Assembly (NCBI GenBank): GCA_029940115.1
Contig: JAOZRQ010000412.1
Coordinates: 1-6,273, forward strand
DNA length: 6,273 nt
Direction of reading: 5' to 3'
Source of the DNA: Desulfobacterales bacterium
GTDB lineage: Bacteria > Desulfobacterota > Desulfobacteria > Desulfobacterales > 4be13
The position numbers and the translations under genes were made by a program. Shown one piece after another: positions 1 to 4,885 of the stretch (positions within the stretch are counted from its first letter, which is position 1; the number at the start of each line of letters is the position of its first letter). Under the pieces are notes generated by a model. It made no database searches and was not told where the DNA came from. It saw only the letters and a program-made list of their open reading frames with translations.

Positions 1-56
1 AGCATCCAGCATCAAGCATCCAGCATCAAGCATCAAGCATCAAACATCCAGCATCA
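1..56. repeat. Heptamer tandem array AGCATC(A/C), 8 units, cut by the window edge
   Basis: Eight consecutive 7-bp units: five AGCATCA, two AGCATCC and one AACATCC. The last unit (50-56) contains TCA at 54-56, which is the pilQ TGA stop on the minus strand. The array continues the heptamer theme seen inside pilQ but with another unit sequence. It may extend beyond the window. Confidence 0.95.
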
Positions 57-3000
57 ATATTGCGTATGCCGCTGCTCCAGTTGAATGATTCTCGGGGTGA
101 TGAATATCAGCAATTCTTCCTTGTCTTCGTCGTTGGTCTCCGACTTGAACAGCCACCCGAGCAACGGAATCTTTGAGAGTCCTGGAATCCCCTCATTTCC
201 AGTGCGCTCCGAGGTCTTGATGATGCCGCCAATGACCACTGTGTCGCCGTCATTCACGAGAAGCTCCGTCTTGGCCTCTTTGGTGTCAAAGGACTGCTCG
301 CCTCCGATCACCCGTCCCAGATCATTTTTGGTGATGTTGATGGTCATGGAAATCCGACTGTCCGGTGTCACATGGGGAGTGACTTCAAGGAGCAGATCCA
401 CCTCCTTGAATTCCTTTTTGACTTTTCCATCATCCACAGTCTGATACGGATAGCTGAGACCCTGCTTGATGGTCGCCTTTTTGTTGTCCAAGGTGACGAT
501 CTTGGGAGCGGAGATGATTCTGGCCTCACCCACCGATTCCATGGCCATCAGCTTTGCGTTCAGGGTTAGGGGCGTACCGGCCAAGCGCATGAAATTGAAG
601 CCGATGGAGCCAGTTGCGGCAACCGGCAGATTCATGGCCATCTCATACCCGTAAGTCCCCCCCAGGAGATTGTAACTCCGCTGGGGGCCCTTGCCGGCGT
701 TGTCGTCACCTTTTTGGATGCCGCCTTTTGCACCCCACTGGGTCCCGATTTTCTTTGAAAAATTGGTGCTGGCCTCCACGATCCTCGCCTCAATGAGGAC
801 TTGGGGCGTCACTCGATCAAGTTTCTCAACAATCTCCTTTGCCTTTTTGATCTTCTCAGCCGTGTCGGTCAGGATGATCGTGTTGGTCCGATCATCCACG
901 CTGACCGTGCCCCGCTCCTTGGTCAGAATCTGTTTGATATGAGGGAGTATCTCTGCCTTGGCCTTGGAGTAGTTAATGGCCATATATTCGGTGAAGAGCG
1001 GATCGAGCTTCTTCTTCTGTTCTTGGCGAGACCGGGCATCCTCCTTTCTCTGTTCCCGTTCCTTCTCCTCCTGCTGGAGCGTCTTCACCGTGGCAATTCG
1101 GATGATGTCCCCCTCAAACGTCTTGCCGAGGCGGTTCATCTTGAGAATCAGGTCGAGCACTTGGTCCCAAGGCACTGGATGCTCAAGGGTCAGCGTCACC
1201 TTGCCGCTCACATCGGTGTCTATGGCGAAATTCTTGCCGCTCACCTCCCGGAGAATGCGGAACACGTTTTTGATGTCGGTTTGGAAAAAGTCCAAGGCGA
1301 TCTTTTCACCGGTGTATTTTTTCGGCACTTCAGGTTGAGCCATTGGACTGGCCGGATACGGAGCGGCCCCTCCAGACGGATACGGGGGTGGCGAGCCAAC
1401 GGATGCCTGTCCCGCTGGGTAGGGCGGCTGTGCCCCGGATGCTTTCCCCGCTGTGTAGGGTGGCTGTGCGCCCGGATACGGCTGGGCCCCGGATGCCTGC
1501 CCCGCCGGGTATGGCGGCTGTGCGCCCGGCTGTGTCCCGGACGCCTGTCCCCCCGGGTATGGCGGCTGTGTGTTCGGATACGGCTGTGTTCCAGATGCCT
1601 GCCCCGCCGGGTATGGCGGCTGCATCCCAAGTGCCTGTCCCCCCGGGTATGGCGGCTGTGTGCTCGGATACGGCTGCGTTCCGGATGCCTGCCCCGCCGG
1701 GTATGGCTGTGAACTCGGCGATGGGTGATGGGCCGCCGCTCGCCGCTCGCCGCTCGCCTCTTGCCCCTCGCCCCTCGCCTCCTCGCCATTCAGCGGTGAT
1801 GACCGGGGCGGGATTGAGGAGGCTTCAAAATGCACCATGGTCAGATGCTTTCCTGCCTTGTCTGTTGTCTGCTCCACAAAATAGGGGACGGACTCCCGCA
1901 GTTCAATATCAAGAAAAGCGGTCTTTCCCATGCCCGGCTTCCGTACCGGGGTGATCTGATCCACCGCGCTTTCAAAATGCGTGGTGATGAGCGGTCCCTG
2001 TTTGTAGCGGTAATCCGGAATTTTTGCACTGGACAGGCTCAATTCCAGCTTCTTGTCGCCCTTCTTCTCTATGGCGTAAGTCACCGGCTCCGAGGTTTCA
2101 AGGATCAGGGAAGATTTGCCGGCCTTCTCGGGCACAAACACGATCAGATCCACCGTGGAAGGATGAGGGCTGAAGGATGAGGGATGAAGGGCGAGGGGCG
2201 ATGGGCCGCCGCTTGCCGCTCGCCCATCGCCGCTTGCCGCTTGCCCCTCGCCCACTCGGATGATCAGGCCATTTTTGTCAGGAGAGGCTGAGAATGCGGA
2301 GAGGTACGCCGGATGAGTGTCAATGATCACTTGGAGTCTCTCAGGCTCGCCCGGACTCGGGGGGAGCGATTGGTATCGCACTTGTCTCACCCACTGGGTG
2401 TCCACCGGGAATGACTGCTCCCCCTCGTCAGGGTTCATGACATGGGATATGTGAAAAAAGATGCGGGGAGGCTCCTCTGTGGTGGTCGATTCATAAAGGG
2501 GCATGGTGCCGTCCCCTCTGATGGTGATGATGGTGCCGTTGTCCGTCCGGGTGGCATAGACTGATTGCAGGCGGGCGATGGGCGATGGGCGAGCGGCAAT
2601 AGGCGATGGGCGATGGGCACCGCTTGCCGCTTGCCACCCGCCGCTCGCCGCTCGCCCCATACGGATCTCAAGGCCATTTTCCACAGGGTTTGCCGCATAC
2701 GCGGAGAGATGTTCCCTTTTCGTGTCAAGGACCACCCGAAGCCGGTCCGGATAGGCATAGTATCGGACCTGTCTCACCCATTCGGAATCAACCGGGACCC
2801 GTTTCTCCTGCTTATAAGGACTTTTGACGTTGAATATGTCGAAGACGATGCGGGCCGGACTTTCAATGGTGAATGCCTTGTAATTGGTGATCGCACCGTT
2901 TGCCCCCACAAAGACCTTCAATCCTTCTTTTAGACGGGTGGCATAGACCGATTGCACTTGGGTGGCGATGGGCGATGGGCGATGGGCGATGGGTCGCCGC

Positions 3001-4145
3001 TCGCCGCTTGCCGCTCGCCACTCGCCGCTCGCCGCTCGTCCCTCCGGAACCCAAGCTTTTCGTTTCGGATCCCAGACTTCGAGAGGCGGAAGAGTGTTCC
3101 AGTGAATTTCGGACGCACCCGCGTCATAAGACCGCACTTGGGGCCTGTCCCTGACGTTTTCTATCGGGGATTGAACAGCATTCTGCCAAGACTCGGCAAG
3201 GTACCGAGATTCGATTTCAAACGCACCAGCATCATATGACCGCACTGGGGGCCGAACAGCGTCCCGCCGGGACTCGACAAGGTCCGGAGGCTGGGAAATG
3301 TCCCGAGCTTGGGGAACGTCTTGACCCCGAACAGGGGGAGACACCTCCAAATGTGCCGGGGAGACATCGGAAGGGGGGTGGGCAAAACTTATTTTGACTC
3401 CCGTCTCTTCAGAGGTGACCTCATAAGGGACATCTTTTTTGAGCAGGATGTCAACCCTGCATGCCTGACCATTCTCCGGCAGATCCGAGGCATTTATCAT
3501 CAGGATCACATCGCTGTCGGGAACCTGAATGGTCCGTTGTCCATTGTCCATTGTCCGCTGACCGATGTCGGACATTGGCGACGACTGGTCCATGGCCATT
3601 TCAAGCGATGTCTGGGGAAAATGGAGGATGATGGCTGGCGGAGAGGGTTGCCTGACCGATGTGCAAGTCAGCCCACCATAACCCTTGATCCGCACATTGA
3701 ACGTGTCGGCAGCCGCGTGTGTGCTGATATCGGTGATGGCCCGGGCCGCACCCTCTTCCTGCATCAGATCATTGACAGACGCGTGCCTGACTGGCAGGTC
3801 AGTAGCACAACCGGCAAAAAGCAAAGTCAGCATAAAAAGAAAGTTTGCTGAAAATCCCCGATAAAAGCTGATTATAACGCTTTTTGGGGAGGCCCCTTGC
3901 CCCTGCCCGATGTCGGGCAGGGGGGCATGGACACACCACATGTGGGTGTGCCCGCAACGGGGCATGGGCATGGGCGGGGCTCCCCTAAACCCGTTATAAT
4001 CAGCTTTCCCCGATGAAAGATGTCGAGGACAAGTATCGGGGGCCTGTCCCTGACGTGTTTTCTGTGAATGGTCAGCGACATGCGATTTCAAATCGCACGT
4101 CGCGGGGTGAACACTTCCGGTTTTCAGTATCCAATCCCATTTCAT
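54..4145 (-). CDS. pilQ: Type IV pilus secretin PilQ with extended, repeat-rich N-terminus
   Basis: PilQ is the outer-membrane secretin, a homo-oligomeric gated channel through which the type IV pilus is extruded. The C-terminal part is diagnostic. An STN/N0-like domain lies at about residues 945-1020 (start DFFQTDIKNVFRILREVSGK), a Secretin_N domain at 1053-1115, and the secretin core at 1116-1355, with the hallmark NDGDTVVIGGIIK (1298-1310), GIPGLSKIPLLGWLFKS (1319-1335) and ELLIFITPRII (1344-1354). Before these come AMIN-like or beta-rich modules (about 121-257, 395-496, 525-632, 665-778), separated by heptamer-repeat linkers and a Tyr/Pro-rich repeat (813-935). A hydrophobic stretch (99-111) ends in FAGC, so Cys113 may be lipidated. 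At 1363 codons it is far longer than ordinary PilQ (about 700-900). The ATG at 4145 overlaps the pilP stop as ATGA and has GGGAG 7 nt upstream, but it puts about 98 residues, mostly repeat-derived, before the signal segment. The true start is therefore uncertain. Secretin identity is near certain. Confidence 0.96.
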   Translation of the reverse strand: MKWDWILKTGSVHPATCDLKSHVADHSQKTRQGQAPDTCPRHLSSGKADYNGFRGAPPMPMPRCGHTHMWCVHAPLPDIGQGQGASPKSVIISFYRGFSANFLFMLTLLFAGCATDLPVRHASVNDLMQEEGAARAITDISTHAAADTFNVRIKGYGGLTCTSVRQPSPPAIILHFPQTSLEMAMDQSSPMSDIGQRTMDNGQRTIQVPDSDVILMINASDLPENGQACRVDILLKKDVPYEVTSEETGVKISFAHPPSDVSPAHLEVSPPVRGQDVPQARDISQPPDLVESRRDAVRPPVRSYDAGAFEIESRYLAESWQNAVQSPIENVRDRPQVRSYDAGASEIHWNTLPPLEVWDPKRKAWVPEGRAASGEWRAASGERRPIAHRPSPIATQVQSVYATRLKEGLKVFVGANGAITNYKAFTIESPARIVFDIFNVKSPYKQEKRVPVDSEWVRQVRYYAYPDRLRVVLDTKREHLSAYAANPVENGLEIRMGRAASGGWQAASGAHRPSPIAARPSPIARLQSVYATRTDNGTIITIRGDGTMPLYESTTTEEPPRIFFHISHVMNPDEGEQSFPVDTQWVRQVRYQSLPPSPGEPERLQVIIDTHPAYLSAFSASPDKNGLIIRVGEGQAASGDGRAASGGPSPLALHPSSFSPHPSTVDLIVFVPEKAGKSSLILETSEPVTYAIEKKGDKKLELSLSSAKIPDYRYKQGPLITTHFESAVDQITPVRKPGMGKTAFLDIELRESVPYFVEQTTDKAGKHLTMVHFEASSIPPRSSPLNGEEARGEGQEASGERRAAAHHPSPSSQPYPAGQASGTQPYPSTQPPYPGGQALGMQPPYPAGQASGTQPYPNTQPPYPGGQASGTQPGAQPPYPAGQASGAQPYPGAQPPYTAGKASGAQPPYPAGQASVGSPPPYPSGGAAPYPASPMAQPEVPKKYTGEKIALDFFQTDIKNVFRILREVSGKNFAIDTDVSGKVTLTLEHPVPWDQVLDLILKMNRLGKTFEGDIIRIATVKTLQQEEKEREQRKEDARSRQEQKKKLDPLFTEYMAINYSKAKAEILPHIKQILTKERGTVSVDDRTNTIILTDTAEKIKKAKEIVEKLDRVTPQVLIEARIVEASTNFSKKIGTQWGAKGGIQKGDDNAGKGPQRSYNLLGGTYGYEMAMNLPVAATGSIGFNFMRLAGTPLTLNAKLMAMESVGEARIISAPKIVTLDNKKATIKQGLSYPYQTVDDGKVKKEFKEVDLLLEVTPHVTPDSRISMTINITKNDLGRVIGGEQSFDTKEAKTELLVNDGDTVVIGGIIKTSERTGNEGIPGLSKIPLLGWLFKSETNDEDKEELLIFITPRIIQLEQRHTQY
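1341..1709 (-). repeat. Tyr/Pro/Gly/Gln-rich coding repeat in pilQ (residues ~813-935)
   Basis: Three tandem superunits starting PYPAGQASG occupy 1706-1617 (30 aa), 1616-1515 (34 aa, with a 4-residue insertion) and 1514-1425 (30 aa), then decay into PYPAGQASVGSPPPYPSG. The basic motif is (Q)PPYP(A/G)GQASG. It forms a flexible linker immediately before the first secretin N-domain, where it could span periplasm or peptidoglycan. A long apparent ORF on the opposite strand is a by-product of this composition. Confidence 0.92.
1718..1787. repeat. Heptamer array 1 in pilQ (10 units, residues ~787-810)
   Basis: Ten 7-bp units in constant phase: two GCGATGG-type followed by CTCGCCG/CTTGCCC-type. It encodes GEGQEASGERRAAAHHPSP between the fourth beta module and the Tyr/Pro repeat. 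Confidence 0.9.
2161..2251. repeat. Heptamer array 2 in pilQ (13 units, residues ~633-662)
   Basis: Thirteen 7-bp units in constant phase grade from GGATGAG/GGATGAA through GGGCGAG and GGGCGAT to CGCTTGC and CGCTCGC. It encodes the linker GQAASGDGRAASGGPSP and following residues, between the third and fourth beta modules. Confidence 0.9.
2252..2963 (-). repeat. Duplicated AMIN-like module in PilQ (residues ~395-496 and ~525-632)
   Basis: Two homologous ~100-residue beta-rich modules both begin LQSVYATR or VQSVYATR and share (F/S).VD(S/T).WVRQVRY, then PxRL(R/Q)V(V/I)(L/I)DT, then LSA(Y/F).A.P..NGL.IR(M/V)G. The pattern fits AMIN domains, which in PilQ-type secretins bind peptidoglycan. Each is preceded by a heptamer array, so array and module may have duplicated together. 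Confidence 0.75.
2575..2658. repeat. Heptamer array 3 in pilQ (12 units, residues 497-524)
   Basis: Twelve 7-bp units: a GCGATGG block (with GCGAGCG and GCAATAG variants), then a T(C/T)GCCGC block. It is exactly 84 bp (28 codons) and separates two homologous AMIN-like modules. The protein shows a seven-residue period: RAASGGWQAASGA, then HRPSPIAARPSPIA. Confidence 0.93.
2965..3041. repeat. Heptamer array 4 in pilQ (11 units, residues ~368-394)
   Basis: Four perfect GCGATGG units are followed in the same phase by seven CTCGCCG-type units. It encodes RAASGEWRAASGERR and PIAHRPSPIA just before the second AMIN-like module. It is the cleanest of the arrays. Confidence 0.95.
3104..3289 (-). repeat. 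Tandem duplication of a ~78-bp pilQ segment (copies 3104-3208 and 3212-3289)
   Basis: The copies share CGCACC(A/C)GC(A/G)TCATA(A/T)GACCGCACT at the DNA level. In the protein they read PPVRSYDAGAFEIESR and RPQVRSYDAGASEIHW, each preceded by ES(R/W)..AV. The left copy is longer by exactly the 27-bp REP. The segment is a linker between the first AMIN-like module and the first heptamer array. Confidence 0.85.
3146..3172. repeat. REP-like 27-bp hairpin insertion inside pilQ
   Basis: TGTCCCTGAC, a T-rich loop, then TATCGGGGATT form an imperfect hairpin. It differs from the 27 nt at 5189-5215 at only five positions. Its boundaries are set by the neighbouring duplicate of this pilQ segment: one copy reads GGGGCC-[27 nt]-GAACAGC, the other GGGGCC-GAACAGC. 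It adds nine residues (QSPIENVRD, 325-333) in frame. Confidence 0.85.
3533..3567. repeat. Short heptamer array TCC(A/G)(T/C)TG in pilQ (5 units)
   Basis: TCCGTTG, TCCATTG, TCCATTG, TCCGCTG and ACCGATG lie end to end. They encode DIGQRTMDNGQRTI (193-206) within the first AMIN-like module, presumably in a surface loop between beta strands. Confidence 0.85.
3856..3862. repeat. Target-site duplication, left copy (CCCCGAT)
   Basis: Direct 7-bp copy of the sequence at 4008-4014, abutting the left inverted repeat of the MITE. If the fourth A is counted as target, it becomes an 8-bp duplication with one mismatch. Confidence 0.75.
3863..4007. mobile_element. MITE-like element with 16-bp perfect terminal inverted repeats and 7-bp target duplication
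   Basis: The left end AAAGCTGATTATAACG (3864-3879) is the exact reverse complement of the right end CGTTATAATCAGCTTT (3992-4007). The inverted similarity continues inwards imperfectly for about 15 bp (GGGGAGGCCCC against GGGGCTCCCC). The interior holds two smaller hairpins: an 11-bp stem around TG at 3900-3923 and a CACACC/GGTGTG fold at 3932-3950. CCCCGAT flanks the element directly on both sides (3856-3862 and 4008-4014), as expected of a target-site duplication. No transposase is encoded, so it would be mobilised in trans. It lies in the pilQ leader and encodes residues 47-95 in the current frame. The transposase family cannot be named from the sequence. Confidence 0.85.
3872..3877 (-). 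promoter_or_regulatory. Outward-facing TATAAT in the MITE end nearest the pilQ body
   Basis: The minus strand reads CGTTATAATCAGC, so a perfect -10 hexamer points into pilQ. The hexamer 17 nt further upstream (AAGGGG) does not resemble a -35 box, and no extended -10 TG is present. The symmetric end has the same hexamer on the plus strand (3995-4000). Promoter activity is possible but weakly supported. Confidence 0.25.
4008..4014. repeat. Target-site duplication, right copy (CCCCGAT)
   Basis: Direct 7-bp copy abutting the right inverted repeat of the MITE. The duplicated sequence is half of a REP stem (TCCCCGA...TCGAGGA at 4007-4028), so the MITE appears to have landed in an existing REP copy. 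Confidence 0.75.
4041..4062. repeat. REP half-element in the pilQ leader
   Basis: GGCCTGTCCCTGACGTGTTT matches the first half of the REP at 3146-3172, including its left flank GGCC, and the element at 4958-4986. The second half, TCGGGGA, is absent. An additional degenerate REP stem (TCCCCGA ... TCGAGGA) lies next to it at 4007-4028, interrupted by the MITE. Confidence 0.6.
4075..4103. repeat. 29-nt palindrome in the pilQ leader
   Basis: GCGACATGCGATTT, a central C, then AAATCGCACGTCGC form a 14-bp stem with one mismatch. It covers the ATG at 4081 and the ~20 nt before it, where a ribosome binding site would lie. In mRNA it would be a compact hairpin. It may be a further dispersed palindromic repeat, but no second copy is in the window. 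Confidence 0.7.
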
Positions 4146-4885
4146 AATATGTCTCCCAGAGGTTTCTGTAATTTTAATTCTCTCTTGCGGAGGGTCACCT
4201 CACCCGACGTGTCCTCATTCTCCTCCTCAACCACCACCCGGTCGCGCAATATCTCCGCGACCCGGCCTGAACGGATGCCAATGTAGGTTCCCTTCCTGAT
4301 GATGTATCCTTTACCGGAAGCCTCCTCCACCAAGGCCCTGCTACCGCTTTCGGCACGGATGATCCCCACCAGCTTCAACTGACCCAGGTCAACCTTTTCA
4401 AGCGGTGTGCGGGGAATGCGTTTTACCCGCGTTTTCTTTTTTTTCCCTTTTCTGGCTTCTTCGGCCTCTTTGGCCTTCTTTTCCAGCTCGGCCCTTGAGA
4501 TCGGCTTTTCCTCCTTGAACAGCGGGACAAAGGGATCGGTCTTCCCTTCAGGGGTGTAAGGTTTTGTCCGGTCAATCGTCTCCGGTTTCTTCTCTTTCAG
4601 CCCGATGATGGAGGCAATGGCATTTTCACTGACCGCGGGTGGGGTCTCTGCATCGGGGCGAGAGGCCGCCGCGCTCGGCTTGCCTGCTTTTGCCGTCGGC
4701 TTTTCCTTCTCTTTCTCAGGAGGCGGTTTTTCAGTCTTGACAGGACTTGAAGGGGCGGGCTCCCTTTTCTCCCCGGTTTTCCGTGTCTTTTTCGCCAATT
4801 CCTGACCGCCAGCCGAATCATCAGGGGGATCCGGTGCAGACTTCAGCGGCATCTTGACCGGTGGCGTTTCAGCAACCGGCTTCAC
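4142..4885 (-). CDS. pilP: Type IV pilus assembly protein PilP (C-terminal, beta-domain-bearing part)
   Basis: PilP links the inner-membrane PilN/PilO complex to the PilQ secretin. The conserved C-terminal PilP domain is at about residues 160-245: PLEKVDLGQLKLVGIIR, then ALVEE..GKGYIIRKGTYIG, GRVAEILRDRVVVEEE and a final LRKRELKL strand. The motif YTPEGKTDPFVPLF (110-123), typical of the region just before this domain, is also present. Residues 1-100 are a Pro/Lys/Glu linker, and 130-155 a charged stretch likely to be helical. PilP is normally a lipoprotein, but this ORF has no signal peptide. It opens with GTG (4885-4883) overlapping the upstream ATG-TGA, without a visible Shine-Dalgarno. 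The same frame stays open upstream to a stop at 5024-5026, with linker-like composition near the start (PPPEKTDKKRKPVSSPD) but no ATG, GTG or TTG. It is therefore probably the C-terminal part of a PilP whose N-terminal part is the neighbouring ORF. The 3' end overlaps pilQ by 4 nt, so coupling to pilQ is likely. Family call secure; start uncertain. Confidence 0.88.
   Translation of the reverse strand: MKPVAETPPVKMPLKSAPDPPDDSAGGQELAKKTRKTGEKREPAPSSPVKTEKPPPEKEKEKPTAKAGKPSAAASRPDAETPPAVSENAIASIIGLKEKKPETIDRTKPYTPEGKTDPFVPLFKEEKPISRAELEKKAKEAEEARKGKKKKTRVKRIPRTPLEKVDLGQLKLVGIIRAESGSRALVEEASGKGYIIRKGTYIGIRSGRVAEILRDRVVVEEENEDTSGEVTLRKRELKLQKPLGDIL
4153..4157 (-). promoter_or_regulatory. Shine-Dalgarno GGGAG before the pilQ ATG at 4145
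   Basis: GGGAG lies 7 nt before ATG 4145, inside the end of pilP. Together with the ATGA overlap it suggests that 4145 is a genuine initiation site. The alternative ATG at 4081, which opened the pre-insertion frame, has no such site because a palindrome covers its upstream side. Confidence 0.55.

Noticed and set aside
801..1712. Long plus-strand ORF (303 codons) rich in Arg, Cys, Trp and Leu
   Set aside because: It lies antisense to the pilQ Tyr/Pro repeat and STN region; its composition is the complement of that repeat, and the minus-strand product is a clear secretin.
1241..1789. Minus-strand ORF of 182 codons rich in His, Arg and Ser in another frame of pilQ
   Set aside because: It is a frame shadow created by the heptamer array and Tyr/Pro repeat.
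2965..3041. Possible CRISPR array
   Set aside because: The repeats are 7-bp units directly abutting without unique spacers of 25-40 bp.
3309..3851. Plus-strand ORF of 180 codons opposite the PilQ N-terminal module
   Set aside because: No ribosome binding site or recognisable domain; antisense to a well-supported beta module and signal segment.
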